A stretch of 5,526 nucleotides of DNA, taken from NCBI GenBank assembly GCA_005879245.1, contig VBLA01000070.1, positions 1-5,526 of the forward strand, read 5' to 3'. Of the stretch, positions 1-5,526 are shown piece after piece (positions within the stretch are counted from its first letter, which is position 1; every line of letters starts with the position of its first letter). This DNA is from Deltaproteobacteria bacterium. GTDB taxonomy: Bacteria; Desulfobacterota; Binatia; DP-6. The position numbers and the translations under genes were made by a program. The notes under the pieces were generated by a model that did not search any database, was not told the origin of the DNA, and saw nothing but the letters and a program-made list of their open reading frames with translations.

Positions 1-263
1 GTCACGACCGCCCGCGCGTAGGTCGCGGTCACGGTGTCCTCGTCATGCCGCCGCACCACGGCGTAGGCGTACTCGCGGTCGGCGGGCGTGTCTTCGCCGC
101 GCGCGATCAGGGCCTCGAGCGCGTCGGCGAGCGCGAGGGCATCTCCCTGCGCCGCGACCGTCGCGAGCTCGGCGTGCGCGGGTGCGCGCCGCACGGCGCA
201 GGCCGGCGCGAGGGCGAGCCAGGCGAGCGGCACGAGCGCGGTCCGCACGGCGCTACTCGCCAT
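1..263 (-). CDS. Exported, possibly lipoprotein, helical protein (3' end outside window)
   Basis: An ATG at 263-261 opens a frame with no stop to the window edge, giving 87 residues. The N-terminus has a short leader with one Arg, then a hydrophobic run VPLAWLALAPA followed by Cys22. That resembles a lipoprotein signal, although the residues before the cysteine (A-P-A) are a weak lipobox; secretion without lipidation is the alternative. Beyond the signal it is Ala-rich and probably helical (ELATVAAQGDALALADALEA), then carries acidic and aromatic residues: EDTPADREYAYAVV and RRHDEDTVTATYARAVV. The pattern suggests a helical-repeat or TPR-like protein, but I do not recognise the family. It begins 11 bases inside the end of the PhnD-like gene and has no clear Shine-Dalgarno, so it is probably translationally coupled. 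A surface or periplasmic partner of the binding protein is an inference from position. Confidence 0.72.
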   Translation of the reverse strand, partial: MASSAVRTALVPLAWLALAPACAVRRAPAHAELATVAAQGDALALADALEALIARGEDTPADREYAYAVVRRHDEDTVTATYARAVV

Positions 264-1128
264 AGAGTCGCGTTACCGTCGCGTAGTCGGTGTCGTCGCC
301 GCCCGTCAGGGAATCGATCCCTACCTCACCGCAGACGCTGCTCCCTTCGTCGTCGCACACGCGAGCGAGGTTCTTTTGGAACCGCGCACGCTCTCCGGCC
401 GGCGCAGTGGGAAAGGCCACCACCGCCATCGGCGGCAGCTCGGCGCTCCGCCATACCGGGCGGACGCCGTCCGCACCCGCGAGGTGCGAGAGGTCGGCGA
501 GCTGCGCCTCATCGACCAGCGCGCACGCTGCCTCGCCAGCCAGCAGCTTCCTGATGGTCTGCAGGGGCCGCTGGGTCCGGAGCAACGTGAAGTCGGCGAG
601 CCGGAAGTCGCCCCCGGCCACGACGCGTTCGATGAACCGCGCGTCGTCCGTGTGGTCACTCGCGAGCGTCTTCCCCTTGCAGCCGGCGAGGTCCGCGGCG
701 CTCCGGCTGATGAGCGCGTACTGCCGGCCGCCGGCGAGCGAGACGGCCACCTGCCCGATCACGTCGAGGTGATAGCGGTCCCTGAAGGCGAGGAACGCCG
801 CCAGGGAGAGGATGCCGTAGTGGGGCTTCTCGGCCGCGATGAACCCCTCCGCCGCGCTGCGGCTGGTGTAGTACTGGCCTTTCGCCCGGGACCAGCCGTT
901 CTGGGCCGCGGCGAGCGCCACGAACCGATCGAGGTAGGGCTGCGCGAGCGCCTGGCTCCCCGTCCCGTGCTCCTTCAGCACGAGGATGCCGACCGGGGCG
1001 TCGCTCTCGGCGTGCGCCGCCGGGGCGAGCAGCCGTCCCAGCAGGGCGGCGAGCACCAGCGAGCTTGCCGCGCGGGGAACTCCTCCGGTCATTGATGCCG
1101 AACGGCGGCCTCGGCTTCGCACGATCAT
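253..1128 (-). CDS. PhnD-like periplasmic substrate-binding protein
   Basis: 291 residues, a normal length for the phosphate/phosphite/phosphonate (PhnD) binding-protein superfamily. The N-terminus is basic (RSRGRRS), then a hydrophobic stretch (about 22-36) ending in APAAHA-ES, a good signal peptidase I site near residue 40, so the protein should be periplasmic. The mature part follows the PhnD layout: a first beta strand APVGILVLK (44-52), a segment around PYLDRFVALAA (64-74), YGILSLAAFLAF (104-115), QYALISRSAADLAGCKGKTL (136-155) where PhnD proteins have their 'S..DL.GK' stretch, and CALVDEAQLADL (202-213). Cys258 and Cys266 could form a disulfide. ABC-transport binding proteins of this kind bind phosphate or phosphonate esters, but the superfamily also includes sensors and orphan forms. 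No permease or ATPase is visible here. It starts 24 bases after the flippase-like gene and overlaps the next gene by 11 bases. An in-frame ATG at 1092 is the alternative start. Confidence 0.85.
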   Translation of the reverse strand: MIVRSRGRRSASMTGGVPRAASSLVLAALLGRLLAPAAHAESDAPVGILVLKEHGTGSQALAQPYLDRFVALAAAQNGWSRAKGQYYTSRSAAEGFIAAEKPHYGILSLAAFLAFRDRYHLDVIGQVAVSLAGGRQYALISRSAADLAGCKGKTLASDHTDDARFIERVVAGGDFRLADFTLLRTQRPLQTIRKLLAGEAACALVDEAQLADLSHLAGADGVRPVWRSAELPPMAVVAFPTAPAGERARFQKNLARVCDDEGSSVCGEVGIDSLTGGDDTDYATVTRLYGE

Positions 1129-1136
1129 CGTCGGCG

Positions 1137-1141
1137 TCCTC
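1137..1141 (-). promoter_or_regulatory. Shine-Dalgarno site for the PhnD-like gene
   Basis: GAGGA at 1141-1137 on the minus strand lies eight bases before the ATG at 1128-1126. This favours that start over the internal ATG at 1092. Confidence 0.6.
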
Positions 1142-1416
1142 GCATGCCGTCATCAAGTTCGCACGGTCGTCGATTCGCTGATCGGCCGGAGGCCGGCCTG
1201 CAAGCGCCACATGATGATCAAGCCGATCCCTGCCCATACCAGCTGGCGTATACGGCGCAGGATCCCCATCGAGAGCCCCTTCGCGGCGTCGAGGCCGAGC
1301 ACGCTGAAGATCAGCACCTTGCCGCCCTCCTGCGTACCCACGGTGCCGGGCATGAAGAACAGCAACGCATCGAGCATCGTCGACAGCACCTCGATCGTCA
1401 GCGCACGCTCGACGGT

Positions 1417-1429
1417 CACCGGGACTCAT
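1417..1429 (-). other. Frameshift/deletion junction inside the flippase-like gene
   Basis: Minus-strand bases run ATG AGT CCC GGT GAC in the upstream frame; the family-like C-terminus needs CCG GTG ACC. Just upstream, the downstream frame is closed by a TGA (1428-1426), so it cannot be extended. A GTG at 1419-1417 could restart translation, but only a weak GAG five bases before the CCG-GTG region could serve as a binding site. One deletion whose length is not a multiple of three would explain both the frame change and the missing helix. Confidence 0.65.
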
Positions 1430-2095
1430 TTGGTCCAGCCGCTGGAGCTGCCGCTCGAGACCGGGGGAGACGCGCGCCAGCCCCGCGCTCTGCAGCACCC
1501 GCAGCAGCGGGGCGAAGGCTCCTCGCCGTTGGAGGACCACCAGCAGCACCGCTGCGGCGACCATGACCCCGACCAGGAGCAGCAGGCCTCGGTGCAGCGC
1601 CGGGGGCAGCACGATCTCGTCGATGACGAGCCACAGCCCGACCATGATGAACGCGATCTGCCCCACGGTCTGTCCCACCCTGGCGATGGCGACCGAGGCG
1701 ACGGCCGCCGTGGTCGCGACGCGATCACGGAGGAGGCGAACCCGCACGAACTCGCCACCCAGCGTGGCCGTCGGCGTCAGGTAGTTGATGGAATCGCCCG
1801 CCATGCGGACCGCCAGGAGCCGCACGAACGAAATCGACGGGCGGGGCGACGGGAACGCGAACCACCAGCCGAGCGTGTTTGCACCGAAGGCCAGGAGCTC
1901 CTGCAAGCAGATGGCTGCGATACCCCACCCCGCGACGCGGAGGTTCTCCAGCACGGCACGCGTTCCGATGTGGTGCAGGAGCCCGACGAACAGCGCCAAC
2001 CCGACGACGAGAAGTCCGCGGTCGAGGAGGCGGAGACCTCGCCTGCTCGCGCCGCCGGGCGCCTCGGCCTCTGCGAGGGTATCGGTCGTGTGACC

Positions 2096-2109
2096 GGATC
2101 GATCGATCC
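2096..2109. repeat. Perfect 14-base palindrome
   Basis: GGATCGATCGATCC equals its own reverse complement and contains three overlapping GATC tetramers. It lies within the poorly conserved N-terminal extension of the flippase-like gene, about 26 bases after its proposed start. It might be an operator-like site or chance in a GC-rich, GATC-containing stretch; it has no loop and is not a terminator. Confidence 0.4.
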
Positions 2110-2143
2110 CCCGGATCGCCGCTGCCGGCCGCCGCACTGGACG

Positions 2144-2150
2144 CCTACCT
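2144..2150 (-). promoter_or_regulatory. Possible ribosome binding site of the flippase-like gene
   Basis: AGGTAGG reads on the minus strand at 2150-2144, six bases before the GTG at 2137-2135. It is the best-placed purine-rich site in the 67-base gap after the phosphatidyltransferase stop. An in-frame GTG at 2233 is the alternative, but it would overlap the upstream gene by 29 bases and add an Arg/Trp-rich leader unlike the family. Confidence 0.4.
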
Positions 2151-2158
2151 ACGGCTCC

Positions 2159-2170
2159 GCCTGGCCAGGC
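2159..2170. repeat. Perfect 12-base palindrome in the 67-base intergenic gap
   Basis: GCCTGGCCAGGC is self-complementary and lies between the phosphatidyltransferase stop and the proposed flippase-like start. There is no T-run after it on the minus strand, so it is not an intrinsic terminator. It may be a protein-binding site or chance. Confidence 0.35.
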
Positions 2171-2204
2171 AAGGGCCCGCAAGGTCCAGATGGCGCACGC
2201 ACCC

Positions 2205-3392
2205 TCACGCCACCTCGCGCCAACGATATACACACAGCAGGGAGGCGGCGAACACGTAAGTGCCGAATGCGGCGCCCCAGAAGAACCAGTGCAGCCGACC
2301 GATCACCGCGAGCCCGAAAAGGAGGTAGGCGAAGTCGCGGTTCATCACCGATTCGTAGCCGCGCAGCAGCAGTGCCCGGACCCTGCCCCTGCGGGTGCGC
2401 GGCGGCGGGGCCGAGTGCAGCGCCTCCGGCTCTCGCAGGAAGACCCAGTACACCGCCGCCGCCGCGCACCCGAAGCCGCCGAGGAGGAGCCCGATCAGGA
2501 CAGCGTAGTGCCCATCGGGGTGCTGCCGGTATTGGCCAAGGCCGAGGCCAAGGAAGATCGCCACATGCACGACATTGTCGGTCATCACGTCGAACGTGTG
2601 CCCGAAGGCCGTCTCCTGAAACTTCAAGCGTGCCACCTCGCCGTCACACCCGTCGATGATGACGGCGCACAGGAACAGGGCCGTGCCCAGAACGTCGAGG
2701 GCGTAGGCGCCCTGGGCGAGGCACCATGCGCCGACGAGACCGATGCAGGTACCGATGATCGTGATGTGATTGGGCCGGAGCGGCGTGCGGACGAGGCGCC
2801 GGCTGATCCACTGCGACGCGGACCGATCGAGGCGCGCGATCGGCCCGTCGGTATCGGCCGTGGCGGCACGGAGTTGTGCGAGGAGCCGCGCCTCCGCGAG
2901 CCGTGCGGAATCCCCGTCCGTCACGCGCACACAGAGCTCGTCCTGGAAGCTAGCGGTCTCGGCACGGCCGAGCGCCCGCAGGTCCGCGCCATCGGCCTCG
3001 AGCACCCCGTCGAGCTCCGCGAGGTTGGCGGCCTCGCAGAGGATCAACCGTTCGTTGCCACCGCCGGCGCCGAAGATCGTCAGGCGCGCGCTGGCAGGCG
3101 CGTCGCGCAGCCGCCTGAGGGTCGCCGTCGTCACCAGGTAGTCGCTCGGGATGATGGCGACCCGCCCCTCGCGGACCACACGGGCGGGCGGTTCGTCGAT
3201 CAGCTCGACGTCCCGGGTCCGCGGGTCACACGCCAGCAGCTGCTGCAGGCGTGGCCCCGCCGTGCCGCGCATGACGACCACCCGATCGAACCCACCGCGC
3301 ACGGCGCTCAGCACCGTCCGCTGGATGAGCGGGAGCCCGGCCACGGTGCGGAAGCTCGCGGCGGTGGGGGAGAATATGAGGGCAGTATGCAC
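2205..3392 (-). CDS. Fusion protein: nucleotidyltransferase-like N-terminus with CDP-alcohol phosphatidyltransferase C-terminus
   Basis: 395 residues from a GTG start. Residues 1 to about 185 resemble sugar-phosphate/inositol-phosphate nucleotidyltransferases: VAGLPLIQRTVLSAVRGG (17-34) matches their VxGxPLIxR block and VVV (38-40) the next strand. The preceding glycine-rich nucleotide loop and its conserved lysine are absent. Residues about 200-395 are a membrane CDP-alcohol phosphatidyltransferase with a perfect D(x2)DG(x2)AR(x8)G(x3)D(x3)D signature: Asp247, Asp250, Gly251, Ala254, Arg255, Gly264, Asp268 and Asp272. About six hydrophobic segments (roughly 209-226, 231-247, 272-286, 296-318, 353-366, 370-388) fit the family fold. 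These enzymes displace CMP from a CDP-alcohol with another alcohol, using divalent metal at the membrane. The layout recalls archaeal bifunctional inositol-1-phosphate cytidylyltransferase/di-myo-inositol-phosphate phosphate synthase. The acceptor here is unknown. It sits 20 bases after the oxidoreductase stop, in the same operon. Confidence 0.88.
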   Translation of the reverse strand: MHTALIFSPTAASFRTVAGLPLIQRTVLSAVRGGFDRVVVMRGTAGPRLQQLLACDPRTRDVELIDEPPARVVREGRVAIIPSDYLVTTATLRRLRDAPASARLTIFGAGGGNERLILCEAANLAELDGVLEADGADLRALGRAETASFQDELCVRVTDGDSARLAEARLLAQLRAATADTDGPIARLDRSASQWISRRLVRTPLRPNHITIIGTCIGLVGAWCLAQGAYALDVLGTALFLCAVIIDGCDGEVARLKFQETAFGHTFDVMTDNVVHVAIFLGLGLGQYRQHPDGHYAVLIGLLLGGFGCAAAAVYWVFLREPEALHSAPPPRTRRGRVRALLLRGYESVMNRDFAYLLFGLAVIGRLHWFFWGAAFGTYVFAASLLCVYRWREVA

Positions 3393-3401
3393 GGAGGAGG
3401 G

Positions 3402-3405
3402 CTCC
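3402..3405 (-). promoter_or_regulatory. Ribosome binding site fixing the GTG start of the CDP-alcohol phosphatidyltransferase fusion
   Basis: GGAG reads on the minus strand at 3405-3402, with nine bases before the GTG at 3392-3390. A TTG in the same frame at 3407-3405 overlaps this motif and has no equally good site of its own. GTG is therefore preferred, and no ATG is available near the start of the domain. Confidence 0.55.
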
Positions 3406-3412
3406 AAGTGAG

Positions 3413-4441
3413 CTAGCCCGCCGCAGCCGGCACGAGCGGTGCAGGCGCCGCATTCGCGTGTGAGGTATAGGCGAGCGACAGCAGCTGGATGCACTGCCCC
3501 GCTTCGGAGAGATTCTCGCCCCGCACCGCCGGATCCACCAGCTCTCGCCGGAAGGCTTCGAGGACCCTTCCGAACCACTCCGGATGGTGGGAGCCATCGG
3601 AAAGCGACTCCGAGCAGACGAACGATTCGACGCGCTCGCCGCGACGCACCGAGATACGATCGTCGTCCACCTCGATGACGCCGTCGCGGCCCTCGAGCAG
3701 CCAACGCGTGCGGCGCTCGCTGCCGGCCCACGTCAACACCAGCCGACCGGTCACGGTCGGGAACACGACCGTGCACTCCGCGCTGTCCTCGACGTCCGCG
3801 GTGAGGTAGCGCTGCCGTGCCAGCTCGGCGCGAACGGCGCGCGGCCGCTGCCGCGCCAGCCCCAGCATGATGTAGAAGCCGTGCCAGCCGTGGTCCACCA
3901 GGATCCCGCCCCCAGCGAGGCCAGCAGACATGCGCCAGTCGACGCGGGCGCTCCGCGCGCAGCCGTCGCGAATGGTTTCGAGCATGATGCTGCGGAGTGG
4001 CCCGATCGAGTCCGCATCCAGCAAGGCGCGCACGCGCTGGAATGGTTCGGAGTACTTCCAGTTGTGCACTGTGAACAGCACCACGCCGGCCTCCCGGACC
4101 GCGTCTCGCACCCGGTGATACTCGCTCACCGACACCACGAGGGGCTTCTCGCACACGACGTGGAGCCCGGCCGCCGCCGCCGCGACGATCAGCGGGGCGT
4201 GCAGCGCGGGCGGCGTCGCGATGTCGACAAAGTCGAGCGCCGCCGCCTCGCGGAACAGCTCGCCGGGATCGCCGTGCAGCCTCGCGGCGGGAAGCAGCTC
4301 CCCCGCCCGGGCCCGGCGCGCCGGGTCCGGTTCGGCGACCGCCACGATCTCCATGTCACCGCGCGCCAGCCACGCGGGCAGGTGACCCCGCTCGGCGACG
4401 TTGCCGAATCCGATGATGGCGCCGCGTAGTGGCGTGCTCAT
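3413..4441 (-). CDS. Gfo/Idh/MocA family NAD(P)-dependent oxidoreductase
   Basis: 342 residues, the usual length for this family, which oxidises or reduces sugars, inositols and related polyols. The N-terminal Rossmann fold opens with GAIIGFGNVAERGH (7-20), containing the GxGxxA dinucleotide loop. An acidic residue in AVAEPDP (34-40) ends the second strand. DIATPP (73-78) and the diagnostic CEKPL (97-101, EKP with the conserved lysine) follow. The C-terminal alpha/beta domain carries GGGILVDHGWHGFY (177-190), matching the family's DxxxH catalytic segment with Asp183 and His187. The ATG at 4441 was chosen because the Rossmann motif starts a few residues later and the start overlaps the aminotransferase stop as ATGA. 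No strong Shine-Dalgarno is visible, so expression probably depends on coupling. Next to a transaminase it would plausibly make the ketone or aldehyde that is aminated, or reduce a product. The exact substrate is unknown; no signal peptide is seen, so it is cytosolic. Confidence 0.92.
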   Translation of the reverse strand: MSTPLRGAIIGFGNVAERGHLPAWLARGDMEIVAVAEPDPARRARAGELLPAARLHGDPGELFREAAALDFVDIATPPALHAPLIVAAAAAGLHVVCEKPLVVSVSEYHRVRDAVREAGVVLFTVHNWKYSEPFQRVRALLDADSIGPLRSIMLETIRDGCARSARVDWRMSAGLAGGGILVDHGWHGFYIMLGLARQRPRAVRAELARQRYLTADVEDSAECTVVFPTVTGRLVLTWAGSERRTRWLLEGRDGVIEVDDDRISVRRGERVESFVCSESLSDGSHHPEWFGRVLEAFRRELVDPAVRGENLSEAGQCIQLLSLAYTSHANAAPAPLVPAAAG

Positions 4442-5526
4442 TGACGATGGCGTCCCGTGCGGGCGATCTCGGCGAAGACCTCGTCGAGGATGGCCACGCC
4501 GTCGCGGGCCTCGCTCTCGGTGAGGATCAGGGGGGGGTTGATCCGGACGCGCGAGAAGTAGCCCATCAAGATGAGGCCCCGGCTGAGCGCGCCCCGGAAG
4601 ATGTCCTCCGACACCTCGGGTGAGAGCGGCTCCTTGCTGCGGCGGTCCTTGACCAGATCCATGCCGACCAGGAGGCCCGCGCCCCGCACGTCGCCGATGA
4701 ACTCGTACTTCTCCTGCAGCCCGCGTAGCTCCCGCAGGAGCACCGCACCCACCCGCGCGGCGTTGTCGACGAGACGCTCGTCGAGGATTGCGTGCACCGT
4801 CGTGAGGGCCGCCGTCGCGGCGAGCGGGTTTCCGCCGTAGCTCGACGACGACGCGCTCGGTCTCGCGAACGGCTCCGCCGACGTGATCGCGTCGGTCGAC
4901 ATCAGTCCGCTGACCGGGAACCCGTTTCCGAAGCCCTTGCCGATCGTCATGACATCGGGCTCGACTCCCGTGTGCTCGCACCCGAAGAGCTTCCCGGTCC
5001 GGCCGAATCCAGTGATCATCTCGTCGGCGATCAGCAGAGCGTCGTTCTCGCGGGCGATGTCCCGGACGCCGGGGAGGAACTCCGGTGGCGGAACGACGTT
5101 ACCCGCGGTACCCTGCATCGGCTCGACCAGGACGGCGGCGATCATCCCGGCCGTGGTCTTCTTCACCGACTCCCGGATGAAGTCGAGGCAGAACATGCCA
5201 CATCCGGGGTACGTCAGCTGAAAGGGGCAACGGTAGCAATCCGCGTAGGGCACCTGGTACGTGCCACCTGGCAGCGGCCCCCACTTCTGCTTCCATTCGT
5301 CCCCGATCAGTCCCAGCACTCCGCCGGTCTTGCCGTGGAAGCCGCCCCAAAAGCCCACCACCTCGTACTTCTTCGTGTACGCCTTGGCGAGGCGGATCGC
5401 CGCCTCGACCGCTTCCGCCCCACCGCTGTAGAGCTGGGTCCGCTTGATGGCCCCCGGAGCCAGCTCCGCCAGCAGCTTCATGAGCTGTAGCCGAGGTTCG
5501 GAGGTGAAGCTGCCGACCGCGAGACG
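4438..5526 (-). CDS. Class III PLP-dependent aminotransferase (5' end outside window)
   Basis: The frame is open from the window edge to a TGA at 4440-4438, giving 362 visible residues. Fifteen sense codons lie upstream of the first in-frame ATG (5481), and class III enzymes usually have about 420-460 residues, so the true start lies outside. Numbering from that ATG, the PLP-binding features are complete: SGGAEAVE (19-26), GFHGKT (47-52), the LIADEMITGFGRTG block whose Asp153 contacts the pyridine nitrogen, and Lys182 in TIGKGFGNGFP (codon 4938-4936), the Schiff-base lysine. SYGGNP (214-219) and Arg313 in RVRINPP also fit. An inserted loop at 81-98 carries four cysteines (CYRC, then CGMFC). 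The family moves amino groups between an amino compound and a keto acid or aldehyde, probably in the cytosol. The substrate cannot be read from sequence; GabT-like omega-amino transaminases look closest. Its stop overlaps the next start (ATGA), implying translational coupling to the oxidoreductase. Confidence 0.93.
   Translation of the reverse strand, partial: RLAVGSFTSEPRLQLMKLLAELAPGAIKRTQLYSGGAEAVEAAIRLAKAYTKKYEVVGFWGGFHGKTGGVLGLIGDEWKQKWGPLPGGTYQVPYADCYRCPFQLTYPGCGMFCLDFIRESVKKTTAGMIAAVLVEPMQGTAGNVVPPPEFLPGVRDIARENDALLIADEMITGFGRTGKLFGCEHTGVEPDVMTIGKGFGNGFPVSGLMSTDAITSAEPFARPSASSSSYGGNPLAATAALTTVHAILDERLVDNAARVGAVLLRELRGLQEKYEFIGDVRGAGLLVGMDLVKDRRSKEPLSPEVSEDIFRGALSRGLILMGYFSRVRINPPLILTESEARDGVAILDEVFAEIARTGRHRQ

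Larger units (their letters stand above)
1153..2137 (-). pseudogene. UPF0104 / LPG-synthase-TM (flippase-like) membrane protein, frameshifted with internal deletion
   Basis: The 5' part (2137 to about 1424) encodes roughly 238 residues. TM1 lies at about 41-56 and another segment at 70-90, followed by the family motif GDSINYLTPTATLGGEF (114-130), then helices near 143-173 and 183-202. The C-terminal part continues in a different frame (about 1422-1153), with ALTIEVLSTMLDALLFF, the second family motif PGTVGTQEGG and RRIRQLVWAG, stopping at TGA 1155-1153. Removing one C from the CCC at 1421-1423 would join the frames as DQMS-PVTVERA. Even so, the roughly 30-45 residues with a helix normally found between these parts are absent, and no DNA in any frame supplies them. 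Members span the inner membrane and are linked to flipping or synthesis of lipid-linked compounds, including AglD-like and HpnL-like proteins. The GTG at 2137 was chosen because no start codon lies between it and TM1. It could be a real pseudogene, an assembly error, or less likely two pieces. Confidence 0.75.

Noticed and set aside
460..474. Short inverted repeat GCGGAC-GCC-GTCCGC
   Set aside because: It lies in the middle of the PhnD-like coding region with no T-run, so it is not a terminator.
656..1424. Minus-strand frame continuing from the flippase-like gene through the PhnD-like gene
   Set aside because: After the frameshift it reads Arg/Gly/Pro-rich nonsense overlapping the PhnD-like coding frame, so it is a shadow and not a long fusion protein.
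986..2659. Long plus-strand open frame (557 codons) with others at 88-1095, 2190-3416, 3584-4429 and 4792-5490
   Set aside because: Their translations are Arg/Pro/Ala-rich low-complexity text without recognisable domains, and they lie antisense to genes with clear family motifs. They are expected in GC-rich DNA.
3393..4154. N-terminal extension of the phosphatidyltransferase frame into the oxidoreductase region
   Set aside because: This part is antisense-like, low-complexity text in a different frame of the oxidoreductase gene; domain similarity begins only at the GTG at 3392.
4442..4981. N-terminal extension of the oxidoreductase frame into the aminotransferase gene
   Set aside because: It overlaps the aminotransferase active-site coding region and shows no domain. 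The Rossmann fold starts right after the ATG at 4441.
1..5526. CRISPR array, tRNA/rRNA genes, insertion sequence ends or attachment sites
   Set aside because: Nothing seen by eye: no regularly spaced repeats, no transposase or integrase motifs and no cloverleaf-like segments.

Overview
The window is very GC-rich and densely coded. Every gene I can support lies on the minus strand, so the reading order runs from high to low coordinates. Gaps are tiny (20, 67 and 24 bases), and two junctions overlap (an ATGA start/stop overlap and an 11-base overlap). This looks like one operon. Base composition and packing suggest a high-GC free-living bacterium, such as a soil or sediment lineage of the proteobacterial, Methylomirabilota/Rokubacteria or Acidobacteria type. 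There is no rRNA or other marker to settle this, and the lineage is a guess.

In transcription order: (1) a class III PLP aminotransferase, cut at its 5' end by the window edge (5526-4438); (2) a Gfo/Idh/MocA-type NAD(P) oxidoreductase (4441-3413); (3) a two-domain protein with a nucleotidyltransferase-like N-terminus and a membrane CDP-alcohol phosphatidyltransferase C-terminus (3392-2205); (4) a UPF0104 / lysylphosphatidylglycerol-synthase-TM ('flippase-like') membrane protein that is frameshifted and seems to lack an internal segment (2137-1153); (5) an exported PhnD-like periplasmic substrate-binding protein (1128-253); (6) the first 87 residues of an exported, possibly lipidated, helical protein that runs off the window (263-1).

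Read together, the genes suggest a pathway that oxidises and transaminates a small polyol-, sugar- or phosphonate-like compound. The compound would then be transferred, as a phospho-alcohol, onto or from a CDP-activated lipid or alcohol at the membrane. A flippase-like protein, a periplasmic binding protein and an exported protein would serve export, sensing or uptake. A modified phospholipid, phosphonolipid, aminoinositol lipid or soluble phosphodiester are all possible products; the window does not decide between them. The most unusual points are the nucleotidyltransferase-like domain, which has lost its glycine-rich signature loop, and the combined deletion and frameshift in the flippase-like gene.

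I saw no tRNA, rRNA, CRISPR array, insertion sequence or convincing terminator. No stretch over 300 bases lacks a gene. The long plus-strand open frames are GC-driven shadows.
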